From: G965216255 sp965216255
GTDB taxonomy: Bacteria; Bacteroidota; Rhodothermia; Rhodothermales; Bin80
DNA: 64,000 bases
Reading direction: 5' to 3'
Assembly (NCBI GenBank): GCA_965216255.1
Contig: OZ244148.1
Span: forward strand, 3,720,001 to 3,784,000
The position numbers were made by a program, and so were the translations under genes. Below are positions 41,562-50,024 of the stretch, one piece after another. How positions within the stretch are numbered: position 1 is the stretch's first letter; every line of letters begins with the position of its first letter. The notes under the pieces are model-generated. The model was not told where the DNA came from. It worked only from the letters and a program-made list of their open reading frames with translations, and did not search any database.

Positions 41562-41568
41562 TCTACCG

Positions 41569-43602
41569 ATGGCCATGCGCCTGGCTTTGCTTGGTTTCGC
41601 TTCGCTGGCCATGGCCGGCTTCGCCCGGTCGCAGGTCGTCGAACTCATATCGGGCACCGTGCTGGGCTTCCGCAGCGGGATGGCGGTAGATGGCGCTACC
41701 GTTGTGCTGGTGGGGACACTGCACGTCTTCGTGACCGGGCCCGACGGCCGGTTTGTATTGGGGCCGGTCTCGGCAGGGTCCTACGTGTTAGAAGCTTCTG
41801 CGCCGGGTTACCGGGCCGAACGAAGTGAGGCGGGCGCCGGCGCAGAACTGCGCATCATGCTGCACTCCAAGATGCAGGACGTGCGCCCAGCAGAGCCTGC
41901 CTTTGTCTGGCCGTTGCGCGCGCCGTCGTCGCTTCTTACGCTTGCCGGTGCCACAAGCCGCTTTCCCGGTGCGGAGATGGCGCGCCGGGGTGGCCTGGAT
42001 GCGGCGCACGTCGTCCGTGGGCTGTGGATGCAACAAGTGGGAGTGATGACCGATGGCATGCACCTGATACCATCGCGCGCCCACAATTCGCCCCTGTATG
42101 CGCTTCTTGGCGTCGACCAAGTGGAAATGGTGCCAGGGCCCTATGCCCTGACGTGGGGTCCCGGACTGTTGAGTGCCCTGCGGGTGCGCACGGGCATGCC
42201 AGAGCCCGGAGGCCAATGGAGCGTAGCCTACGGCACCCGGTATGGATCCGTAAGGGCCGGTGGGTATGGTGCAGCGCGCCTTGGCCCGGCCTCGCTCCTG
42301 CTGCAGGCCGCTTATCTGTCCGAAGGCAGCTACCCGGGTGGCCAGGACGTCGTAGCGCGCGATGGCATGATCTTCCTTCGCCAGCGGGCGGCTATCAACC
42401 TGAGTCAGGGCGCACATCTGTCGCTTGCCGCTGCCTACACGGAAGCGGGTCTCGAGCATCGCCCCGCTGGGCTCACCCATTACGGCGCGATTCGTCGCGG
42501 CCACGCCTCCGGAGCCGTGCACCAGGCCTGGCCCGGGCGGCTTCTACGCGCGGTAGACCTGTCCGGAGGCTGGCAGCGGACCGGTGGCCGGGAGGCGGGT
42601 TCTTCAGCGATGCCCGTGGGCATGGCATTCGGGCGGGTGGCAGCGCAACTGGCCCCGGCGGTAGGAGTTGCCTTTGAGCTTGGCGTAGATGGCAGGAGCA
42701 CGTCCCATGGTTCGCAATCGGACTACTGGCGGCTTCGAGAGACGGGCCTCTTTGCGCAGGGTACGCTTGGCGGGAGCCGATTGATGTCCGTTGCCGCAGC
42801 CCGGATGGACTTTGTGCGGGCCCGCGATCAGTCCCTTGCAATAGCCGAATTCTACCTCAGCGGTGCTGCTTCGGCAACGGCTGCCCTGACTGGCACGTGG
42901 CAGCTATCACTCGGAGCTGGAACTGTGGCCCGCACGGCCGGCGTGCATGAACGCTTTGGCGCCGCTTCACCCTTTGTTCAGGCGCCCAACACGTTTATTG
43001 TTCGCGGCAAGCCGAATCTTGGACCGGAGCGCAGTTGGCAGGTCGACATGCGCATTCGGGCCCATCATACTTCGCTCGCAACCGGAATGGCTATCTTTCT
43101 GCGGCACCTGGATGGCTATATCTCCATCTCATCCCGAGATGCGCCGGTATACGGTAACGGCGATGCAACATTCTGGGGAGGGGAGCTATGGGCGGAGCGG
43201 CCCGTTGCCGGCTCGATTGCCACCGCCCATGCATCCGTCTCGTACCTGCGCGGCTTCGATCACGCGACCAGAGAGAGTGTCTTCGCTGTGACACCGGCCT
43301 CGTTTTCGCTGGGTCTTGACGCAGTGGCTCCGGGAGAGCTCTTGGAGGCCGGGGCGGTTGTCACGGGGGCATTGCGCCAGGGTCACGTGGCAAGGGAGCT
43401 GGGTGAGTCGCCCACTCCCGGTTTCGTTACCGCAGACATGTGGATAGGCCTTTCCATGCCCCTCCGCACGCGACTTCACGTGTTGCTGCGCAATGCGGGG
43501 GACACCACATATGGTCTGCACGTGAGCGGTCGCAGCGCATCGGGAGCTCGGGTAGTTGAGCCCGGCCGTACCTGGGTATTTCGCCTCACTCGCAGCCTGT
43601 AG
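41569..43602 (+). CDS. TonB-dependent receptor-like outer-membrane protein
   Basis: 677 residues. Signal peptide (LALLGFASLAMAGFARS), then a carboxypeptidase-like regulatory domain (about 25-105; ISGTVLGFRSGMAVDGATVV and GPVSAGSYVLEASAPGY), a plug-like domain (VEMVPGPYALTWGPGLLSAL near residue 185), and a barrel ending PGRTWVFRLTRSL with a C-terminal Leu. The motif MVPGPYALTWG matches plug domains of siderophore/metal receptors. No TonB box was recognised. Convergent with the SDR gene, with 6 bases between the stop codons. The ligand cannot be told. Confidence 0.85.
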   Translation: MAMRLALLGFASLAMAGFARSQVVELISGTVLGFRSGMAVDGATVVLVGTLHVFVTGPDGRFVLGPVSAGSYVLEASAPGYRAERSEAGAGAELRIMLHSKMQDVRPAEPAFVWPLRAPSSLLTLAGATSRFPGAEMARRGGLDAAHVVRGLWMQQVGVMTDGMHLIPSRAHNSPLYALLGVDQVEMVPGPYALTWGPGLLSALRVRTGMPEPGGQWSVAYGTRYGSVRAGGYGAARLGPASLLLQAAYLSEGSYPGGQDVVARDGMIFLRQRAAINLSQGAHLSLAAAYTEAGLEHRPAGLTHYGAIRRGHASGAVHQAWPGRLLRAVDLSGGWQRTGGREAGSSAMPVGMAFGRVAAQLAPAVGVAFELGVDGRSTSHGSQSDYWRLRETGLFAQGTLGGSRLMSVAAARMDFVRARDQSLAIAEFYLSGAASATAALTGTWQLSLGAGTVARTAGVHERFGAASPFVQAPNTFIVRGKPNLGPERSWQVDMRIRAHHTSLATGMAIFLRHLDGYISISSRDAPVYGNGDATFWGGELWAERPVAGSIATAHASVSYLRGFDHATRESVFAVTPASFSLGLDAVAPGELLEAGAVVTGALRQGHVARELGESPTPGFVTADMWIGLSMPLRTRLHVLLRNAGDTTYGLHVSGRSASGARVVEPGRTWVFRLTRSL

Positions 43603-43608
43603 ACGACG

Positions 43609-44589
43609 CTATGCCCGGAGCGCTTCCGCTATGCGCAGGACTGTTACTTCGAAGGGACGGAACGTGCACCCAAGTTCGTGCACGGCCCTGTCATTGCTGT
43701 AGCGATGGACCTTGGACAGATTTCGGGCAAGAACGCGCGTCATGACGGCAGGCCTGCGTGTTATTGCAGTCCAGGTCTCGGCCATTGTTGCGCCACATAG
43801 AGCCAGACCAAGCGGAAGATCCCGGCGCGGCGGGTGCACGCCGACAGCCGTCGCCAGCGCGCTGAATATGTCGCGCCAGCTGAGGTTTTCAGATCCCAGT
43901 ATATAGCGGTGGCCGGTTTGTCCGCGTTCCATGGCCTTGATGTGCCCGGCGGCAACATCTTCCACATCCACCACATTGGTGCCGCCGGTTGGCGCCATCT
44001 TTACCCAGCCGGATCGCAGCATTTCTGCCAGCCGCATGGTGTTTTCGCCCTTGCGGCCGGGTCCGAAGATGACGGACGGATTCACCATCACGGCGTCAAG
44101 CCCTTCAGCGATTCCGCGATGAATTTCCAGCTCGGACTCATGCTTTGAGATGGCGTACGGCGTGTTAAGCGGCGACTTTTGCCAGGAAGCGTCTTCGGTA
44201 CGGGTACAATCATGGCCAGCGCATGGTCCAAGGGCCGCGATACTGGACGTATGTATCAATCTTTGCACGCCTGCAGCAAGCGCGGCGTTCACAACAGCGG
44301 CCGTGCCGCGGACGTTGATGTGGCGCAGGCGGCGCAGTACGCTTCGTGGTCCCTGATCGGTGGATGCCGCAGTATGGTAGACGCGGCTTGCGCCGCGCAT
44401 GGCGTCTGCAAGACTTTCCGGGTCCCTGACGTCCCCGATAACGTGTTCGACCTTCCCGGCCGCCTCGCCTAGGAGATCCAGTTTCGAATGACTTCGCCTG
44501 AGGATACGCAATTCATTTCCGGCTTCAAGAAGCTGGTGCGTGAGGACCGATCCTAAGAACCCGGTTGCTCCGGTGACAAGGGTAAGCAT
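43609..44589 (-). CDS. NAD(P)-dependent extended SDR (epimerase/dehydratase, DFR-like)
   Basis: 326 residues. The Rossmann loop TGATGFLGSVLTHQLLEAG at the N-terminus, HTSSIAALG (catalytic Ser region), and YAISKHESELE (YxxxK) are present. It resembles dihydroflavonol-4-reductase-like and hopanoid sugar-epimerase-like SDRs (NPSVIFGPG, VVDVEDVAAGHIKAMERG). Substrate unknown. It runs leftward; the biotinyl carrier gene lies 33 bases upstream on the same strand, so the two may share a transcript. Confidence 0.85.
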   Translation of the reverse strand: MLTLVTGATGFLGSVLTHQLLEAGNELRILRRSHSKLDLLGEAAGKVEHVIGDVRDPESLADAMRGASRVYHTAASTDQGPRSVLRRLRHINVRGTAAVVNAALAAGVQRLIHTSSIAALGPCAGHDCTRTEDASWQKSPLNTPYAISKHESELEIHRGIAEGLDAVMVNPSVIFGPGRKGENTMRLAEMLRSGWVKMAPTGGTNVVDVEDVAAGHIKAMERGQTGHRYILGSENLSWRDIFSALATAVGVHPPRRDLPLGLALCGATMAETWTAITRRPAVMTRVLARNLSKVHRYSNDRAVHELGCTFRPFEVTVLRIAEALRA

Positions 44590-44622
44590 CGCCGACTAGG
44601 ACGCCTGCATGATGGCAGCGTA

Positions 44623-45135
44623 TTACTGGGCAAATTCGAGCAGCAGGGCATGCTTCCTAACGGCATCGCCCGGTGCTACGTGGACAGACTGCACGACGCC
44701 GCGTACCGAAGCGCGCAACTCATTTTCCATCTTCATCGCCTCCAACACGAGTAGCCCCTGACCTGGCTCCACTGCGTCGCCCTCTGTCACATCGACGCTT
44801 AGAACCAAGCCCGGCATAGGGGCTACTAGGGTGCTGGCAACAGGGCCTGTAGCTGGAGCTGCACCGTATTCCTCCAAGAGCAGTGCTCTAGCGTCCTTGA
44901 CCTCGACGGTGTAGGTGCGACCGTCGATGGTTACAGCGATCCTTCCCCCTTCTGCTTCCTCGACAACAACGGCATAGCTCCTGCAGCCGACAAGGAGGCT
45001 GTATGCGGGTCCGGAAAGGGGTTCGTACGACAAAGTGAGCGCGTGCCCATTCAACTCTATGCTACCGCCGCGCAGTGCAATTTCGTAGCGGTCATCCCCT
45101 ATTCTGGCCACGTACTTGCCGGCGTATGGCACCAT
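44623..45135 (-). CDS. Biotinyl/lipoyl carrier protein (acyl-CoA carboxylase type)
   Basis: 170 residues. The C-terminal half is a biotinyl domain with EAMKMENELRASV, the lysine of AMKM being the biotinylation site, preceded by APMPGLVLSVDVTEGDAV. The N-terminal part is beta-rich (YEIALRGGSIELNGHALTLS) as in carriers of propionyl/methylcrotonyl-CoA carboxylases and decarboxylases. No carboxylase or carboxyltransferase subunit is adjacent. Divergent from the DUF1460 gene. Confidence 0.85.
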   Translation of the reverse strand: MVPYAGKYVARIGDDRYEIALRGGSIELNGHALTLSYEPLSGPAYSLLVGCRSYAVVVEEAEGGRIAVTIDGRTYTVEVKDARALLLEEYGAAPATGPVASTLVAPMPGLVLSVDVTEGDAVEPGQGLLVLEAMKMENELRASVRGVVQSVHVAPGDAVRKHALLLEFAQ

Positions 45136-45228
45136 GCGATAAACTTAGTTCTGTAATTGGAGTTTGAAACAAGGTACGCTAAAATCAACGCGCTGTCGAT
45201 ACGATAGTCAGCTATTCTAGGGGTCCGC

Positions 45229-46089
45229 ATGGTGGAATTGGTCCGGCGAAGCACACTGTTGTTTCTGTTGTGCATCAGCGCGCTTGGACCGGCGCATTCT
45301 CAGGTGCGAACCACCGAAATTTTTGCGCGCTTGATGACGTATGCGCACGAGGTTGGGCTGCATGAACGTCCTTTCAACGCCATTGTCCAGGAAGTGGGCC
45401 TGCAGTTTCTTGGACTGCCCTATGCCGCCGGGCTCCTGGATGGGCAAGTGAAAGAGACGCTTGTCGTTGACCTCACGCGCTTTGACTGCGTGCTCTACGT
45501 CGAGCATGTCCTTGCGCTTTCTCTCGGCATTGCCGAGCAGGACTACGGCTACGACTCGTTCGCCCAGCGCGTGCAGCTGCTCCGATACCGACGTGGCAAG
45601 CTTGACGGCTATGGTAGCCGTCTCCACTATTTCTCCGAATGGATTGCGGACAACGAGCTCGTTGTGCAGAACATTACGCGTGAAATCGGCGGGGAGCTGT
45701 ACGAGAAGAGCCTCACGTTCATGTCCGAACATCGAGCGAGCTATCCTCGCATCGCCAAAGACGACAGCCTTTTTCGCGGCATCCGGTCCATGGAGGCCGC
45801 ACTCAAGGACCTGGAATTCTATCATGTGCCCGAGCGCCGCATCCGGTCCGTGTATAGCCGGCTGCAGAGTGGAGACATCGTGGCGATGAGTACGCCTATC
45901 AAGGGTCTGGATGTAGTCCACACGGGTCTTGCCGTCGTCCATGCGGATGGGAGTGTTGGGCTACTGCATGCTTCTCCGACCGGGGGCGTAGTGCTGTCTC
46001 CAGACTTGGCCGCATATGTCGAGAGCCATACGGCCCAAATCGGCATCCTTATAGCGCGCCCCGCCGATCCGCGCACGGGCGGCTCGTGA
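45229..46089 (+). CDS. DUF1460 family exported protein (NlpC/P60-like amidase)
   Basis: 286 residues with a signal peptide (STLLFLLCISALGPAHS). DUF1460 features: LGLPYAAGLLD, DLTRFDCVLYVEHVLALSLG (catalytic Cys region), and VVHTGLAVVHADGSVGLLHASPT (His region). The family is proposed to hydrolyse muramyl peptides, an N-acetylmuramoyl-L-alanine amidase-like role. The GTG start of ubiE overlaps its stop by 4 bases. Confidence 0.87.
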   Translation: MVELVRRSTLLFLLCISALGPAHSQVRTTEIFARLMTYAHEVGLHERPFNAIVQEVGLQFLGLPYAAGLLDGQVKETLVVDLTRFDCVLYVEHVLALSLGIAEQDYGYDSFAQRVQLLRYRRGKLDGYGSRLHYFSEWIADNELVVQNITREIGGELYEKSLTFMSEHRASYPRIAKDDSLFRGIRSMEAALKDLEFYHVPERRIRSVYSRLQSGDIVAMSTPIKGLDVVHTGLAVVHADGSVGLLHASPTGGVVLSPDLAAYVESHTAQIGILIARPADPRTGGS

Positions 46090-46829
46090 AGCACTACCCA
46101 CCCATAGGGGAAAAGGAGGGCAAGGCGCGCCAGGTCGAGGCGATGTTCGACGCCATCGCACCGCACTACGATCTGCTAAACCGGGTGCTGAGCTTTGGAC
46201 TGGATGTCACGTGGCGCCGCCGGGCGGTGAGCCTGCTCAAGGCAGAGAGGCCGGAGCGCATTCTTGATGTGGCCACGGGCACGGGAGATCTGGCCTTTGA
46301 AGCCTGCCGGCTCAAACCGGACTCCGTCGTTGCCGTGGATGTGTCCGCGACAATGCTTGAGCGGGCAAGGGCAAAGGCGGCGCGCCGCGGTCTTGGGCAA
46401 CAGATTGTATTCCGCCGCGCGGACGCGCAGGATCTTCCATTTGAAGAGGGCCACTTCGATGCCGCCCTGATCGCCTTTGGCGTACGTAATTTCGAAAATT
46501 TGCAGGCCTCACTCGCGGAAATACGCCGGGTGCTCGTTCCGGGTGGCAGGCTGGTCATCCTGGAATTCGGCCAGCCACTGCGGTTTCCCGTAAAGCAGAT
46601 CTACGCCATCTACTCGCACGGCTTGTTGCCCCGAATCGGCACCATGTTGTCGAGGGACAAGGGCGCGTACCGCTACCTGCCGGACTCCATTGCTTCGTTC
46701 CCGTCGGGCGATAGGTTCCTGGACCGCATGCGCAGCGTCGGCTTCGAGGAGCTTGCGTGCCAGCCCCTTTCCTTTGGGATCGTTTCCATCTACAGCGGGC
46801 TAAGGCCGAATGTGTCAGCCTCCGGGTAA
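46086..46829 (+). CDS. ubiE: Demethylmenaquinone / ubiquinone methyltransferase
   Basis: 247 residues, class I SAM methyltransferase. FDAIAPHYDLLNRVLSFGLD, motif I ILDVATGTGDLAFEACR, DAQDLPFEEGHFDAALIAFGV then RNFENLQASLAEIRRVLVPG, and FYS-like YAIYSHGLLPRIG are all UbiE/MenG signatures. In this group it most likely makes menaquinone (MenG role). GTG start overlapping the DUF1460 stop by 4 bases. Its end overlaps by 15 bases the end of the convergent anti-sigma gene. Confidence 0.94.
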   Translation: MKHYPPIGEKEGKARQVEAMFDAIAPHYDLLNRVLSFGLDVTWRRRAVSLLKAERPERILDVATGTGDLAFEACRLKPDSVVAVDVSATMLERARAKAARRGLGQQIVFRRADAQDLPFEEGHFDAALIAFGVRNFENLQASLAEIRRVLVPGGRLVILEFGQPLRFPVKQIYAIYSHGLLPRIGTMLSRDKGAYRYLPDSIASFPSGDRFLDRMRSVGFEELACQPLSFGIVSIYSGLRPNVSASG

Positions 46830-47252
46830 CAGGATCTGCCGGTGTTTCGTGAGGAGGATTTCGTTGGCCTGGCCCCCTGTGGAGTATTCCACCTTGTCCA
46901 TAAGGCGCCGTATAATGCGTACCCCCAAGCCCCCCGATTTGCCGCTCTTGGTCAGCGCGCGCACGTTGGGCTCCCGGTAGCTCTTCTTGTCAAACGGGAT
47001 ACCAAAATCCCGGATGCGGACGGTTATCTGTCCTGCATCAATACGCAGGATGACATCCAGCTTGTGGTTGGGATCGTTGCGGTAGGCATGCTCGATCACG
47101 TTGGCACACGCCTCGTCCACGGCCAGCTTGACGTCTAAAGCCACGGTTTCTTTTACGCCTGCCTCCCCCAAGTGGAGCAGCACAAATTGTCGCACGTCCA
47201 GGAGGTAGCGTGTCGAACTCGGAATGGCCAGACGGTGGATGGAGGTAGACAC
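46815..47252 (-). CDS. Anti-sigma-factor-type ATP-binding protein (RsbW/SpoIIAB-like)
   Basis: 145 residues, HATPase fold: N box VDEACANVIEHAY, G1 box IRDFGIPFD, G2 box SGGLGVRIIRRL. It would phosphorylate and bind the STAS antagonist encoded 11 bases upstream and sequester a sigma factor or another target. Third gene of the leftward order SpoIIE phosphatase, STAS, kinase. The target is not visible in the window. Confidence 0.88.
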   Translation of the reverse strand: MSTSIHRLAIPSSTRYLLDVRQFVLLHLGEAGVKETVALDVKLAVDEACANVIEHAYRNDPNHKLDVILRIDAGQITVRIRDFGIPFDKKSYREPNVRALTKSGKSGGLGVRIIRRLMDKVEYSTGGQANEILLTKHRQILLPGG

Positions 47253-47263
47253 GGCGGCGGATT

Positions 47264-47629
47264 CTATCGGGTGTCTTTCGGCTCTTGCTGGAAGAGGGCT
47301 ACTGCCGCGTCTTCAGAGTCTACTATATCAAAAAGCATGGGGAAACCAAGCAGGTCGAAAACGTTAAATACCTTGGGCTGCAGCGACGCTATCTTTATAT
47401 CTCCGCCGTGGTGGCGTATTTCTTCAATGAAGGCCATAAAGACTCCGAGGCCGGCACTGGAGATGTACTGTAGGTCTGTTGCCTCGACCACGATCCTGTA
47501 CGAGTGGTCGTCCTTGCATTTCTGGATGGCCGCCTCCAACTCGGACGCCGTATGGGCGTCAAGCTCTCCTTTGACGGAGAGCACATGAACGGTGCCTCGT
47601 GCACGAAATCCAACAGAAAAATTGCTCAT
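47264..47629 (-). CDS. STAS-domain anti-sigma-factor antagonist
   Basis: 121 residues. VVEATDLQYISSAGLGVFMA holds the phosphorylatable serine in the conserved D...SSAG motif. Preceded by LSVKGELDAHTASELEAAI. It switches between its kinase partner when unphosphorylated and the phosphatase when phosphorylated. 39 bases downstream of the SpoIIE gene and 11 bases upstream of the kinase gene, so operonic. Confidence 0.9.
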   Translation of the reverse strand: MSNFSVGFRARGTVHVLSVKGELDAHTASELEAAIQKCKDDHSYRIVVEATDLQYISSAGLGVFMAFIEEIRHHGGDIKIASLQPKVFNVFDLLGFPMLFDIVDSEDAAVALFQQEPKDTR

Positions 47630-47668
47630 TTCCCTTTTTAGTCTAGTAACGAAAAGGATGGATGTAAG

Positions 47669-49900
47669 TTACGATGCTACCGGCTCGGCCGATGCTCCAT
47701 GCCACTTGAGAATGACGAGAGTAAGGTCATCGCCGTATCTTTCACTGGCATCGCGGTATCGGTTGATATCGTCCATGAGGGCTCTCTGGATGCCGCTGGC
47801 ATCCTCGTGCCGATGCCGTAAAAGGACCGCTAGGCAGCGGTCGTAACCATATTCGTCTCCTTCGGCACTGCGGGCTTCAACCAGGCCGTCCGTAAACAGT
47901 GCGATGATATCTCCAGGATGCAACTGTATCCGTTCGACTTCGAGGGTCCGGTTAAACAGGCTTCCCCTGTCAAGGCCGAGGCCCATACCGCCGGAGCGCA
48001 TGTAACGGGCCTTTCCGGTATGGTGTACTACGGCGGCCGGGCAGTGGCCTGCCCTGGCGACGGAGAGTTCCGCTCTGTCTACGTCTAGTACTGCGTAAAT
48101 GGTGGTGATGAATACGTTTTTTTCCAGGGATGAACCGAGCGCACGGTTAATGTGGCGCAGCAGGTCCTTGGGATCGGGAACGATATGGGCCAGGGCATTG
48201 AATGCCCCCTGCAATTCGGCCATGTAGAAGGCCGCAGACGCGCCCTTGCCCGCTACGTCGGCGACAATGACGGCCAGACGCCCGTCCTCGAGCTCTGCGA
48301 AATCATGATAGTCTCCGCCCACTTCGAAGGCGGTAACACTTGAGGTCGCTATGGAAAGGCCCTCCACCGTGGGTGCACGCTCTGGCATTAGCTTTTGCTG
48401 TACCTCGCGGGCGATGGCTAATTCGCGCGCCAGGCGCTCACTCTCGACCTGTTCTTTAAACAGCCGGGCATTCTCCAGCGCGAGCGCCGCCTGTGCCGCG
48501 TACATGCTTACTGCCTCTAAGTCGTCATTTTCAAAGCTACTCTCCATATTTTTGGCGACAAACAGGGCACCGAGAACTTGATTGCGGGCCGACAGTGGCA
48601 CCACGAAGAGGCTCCTGATGCCATCTCCCGGCAAGACCTGCACGCGGCGGTCCACTAGGGCACGCTGAAGCAATATCGCCTTATTTGATCGGGTTACTTC
48701 GCGGTACAGCGCAGCAGTATCGATCTTGGCAACAATTTCGGCCGCAATATTCTTTGTGGCCAAAATGCGCGGTTTCAGGGAGCCCGATTCGAGATCCGCA
48801 ACGGCCAGCCAAGCGCTCGTGGCCGACCCGGCCTCAACGGGTGAGGCCGCAATGGTGGAAGCTAGCTTGTCTGGATCAAAAACCTCTTTTACCAGACTCG
48901 TGAGGGACTGCATGGCCGCCATCTCATCCTTCCCGCGCTGAAAATCCACAGTTGTCGGCAGGTGAAAGAGCAGTGAAAGTATGGTAGTCACGCAGTACAG
49001 GCTGCCGAAGACGCCTCCGAGCACGATAAACCCTCCAATTCCGCTGTTATAGGCCATTAGGTAGTCCATGTAGCGCGTGCCTTCCATCAATGAATCCGGC
49101 CCCGTGATGTATTCTTGAAATAATCCAAGAAAGGATTCTACCAGAAGGCTAAGCAGAAGCAGTGAAAGCAGAATGGTCAGTGCTTTCCGCTTGGATGACA
49201 GGCGTACGATCCACGAGAGCCTGAAACAGTTTACCGCCATGAAGATTACGGCGATGCCGCCGGTGATAATCCTTGGTTCGGTGGGCCAATTCTCCGTTTC
49301 CAACGAAAGGATGGAAAGGAGAATATCTATGGTGGCCGTAGCAGCCATAAAGCCTAGCATGAGCCGCCAATACCACTGGCTCTTCCTTGTTCGGCGGTAC
49401 AGCACCAGCCGCCGAAAACGCAGTAGCAATACAAAAATTAGGTTGGCGGCTAGCAGCGTGTGTACCGAGGCGCTAACGGCGGATAAGGGGTTCAGCGGGG
49501 CTAGTGAAGCAGAAAACCCCCCGGGTAAGAGCGCAAGGGTGACCGAACGCAGTACCACATAAATGAATCCTACGACCAATGTGTGCCAGAATGCCTGTAT
49601 AGGAAAAATCCGGTCGTCATCGAACAGGTTTCTAAGCAGCAGCCACAGGGAAACGAAGGCGATCAACGTGCCCAGATAATAGGCGTATTCAGCCAACGCT
49701 GATGCATGCCCTGACGGACCGGTCGCGAACAGGTACGCCGTGCCCAGTACAAACGGGATAACGAAGCATGCCGCCAGCAAAACCCGCGTCGTCCGCGGGA
49801 ATCGTGCGGCTGTATGGATGAGCGTGCGGAACAAGGCGCCCCGTGACTTGGATAAGAACCGCTCGGCCCTAGGAAGTATATTGTAACTCTCTGGGCGCAC
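47669..49900 (-). CDS. Membrane PP2C/SpoIIE phosphatase with GAF domain
   Basis: 743 residues. The N-terminal half has about eight hydrophobic segments (for example VLLAACFVIPFVLGTAYLF and LIAFVSLWLLLRNLF), i.e. a membrane sensor. A GAF-like domain follows (about 330-470; VVPLSARNQVLGALFVAK), and then the phosphatase core: FEVGGDYHDFAELEDGRLAV, IVADVAGKGASAAFYMAELQ and LFTDGLVEARS, with the metal-binding Asp residues present. It would dephosphorylate the STAS protein and so release the regulated factor under a signal sensed at the membrane or by GAF. Confidence 0.92.
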   Translation of the reverse strand: MRPESYNILPRAERFLSKSRGALFRTLIHTAARFPRTTRVLLAACFVIPFVLGTAYLFATGPSGHASALAEYAYYLGTLIAFVSLWLLLRNLFDDDRIFPIQAFWHTLVVGFIYVVLRSVTLALLPGGFSASLAPLNPLSAVSASVHTLLAANLIFVLLLRFRRLVLYRRTRKSQWYWRLMLGFMAATATIDILLSILSLETENWPTEPRIITGGIAVIFMAVNCFRLSWIVRLSSKRKALTILLSLLLLSLLVESFLGLFQEYITGPDSLMEGTRYMDYLMAYNSGIGGFIVLGGVFGSLYCVTTILSLLFHLPTTVDFQRGKDEMAAMQSLTSLVKEVFDPDKLASTIAASPVEAGSATSAWLAVADLESGSLKPRILATKNIAAEIVAKIDTAALYREVTRSNKAILLQRALVDRRVQVLPGDGIRSLFVVPLSARNQVLGALFVAKNMESSFENDDLEAVSMYAAQAALALENARLFKEQVESERLARELAIAREVQQKLMPERAPTVEGLSIATSSVTAFEVGGDYHDFAELEDGRLAVIVADVAGKGASAAFYMAELQGAFNALAHIVPDPKDLLRHINRALGSSLEKNVFITTIYAVLDVDRAELSVARAGHCPAAVVHHTGKARYMRSGGMGLGLDRGSLFNRTLEVERIQLHPGDIIALFTDGLVEARSAEGDEYGYDRCLAVLLRHRHEDASGIQRALMDDINRYRDASERYGDDLTLVILKWHGASAEPVAS

Positions 49901-50024
49901 GTATTGTTACACCGCGCATTCTTTGAACGCAGGCATTGTATGTTGCTTTATCGCATTCCAGATGGGCAACTTCGCAGCGAACATATACGTAGTGCGTAAC
50001 ACACAGGTGGGCTAGGGTGCGCGT

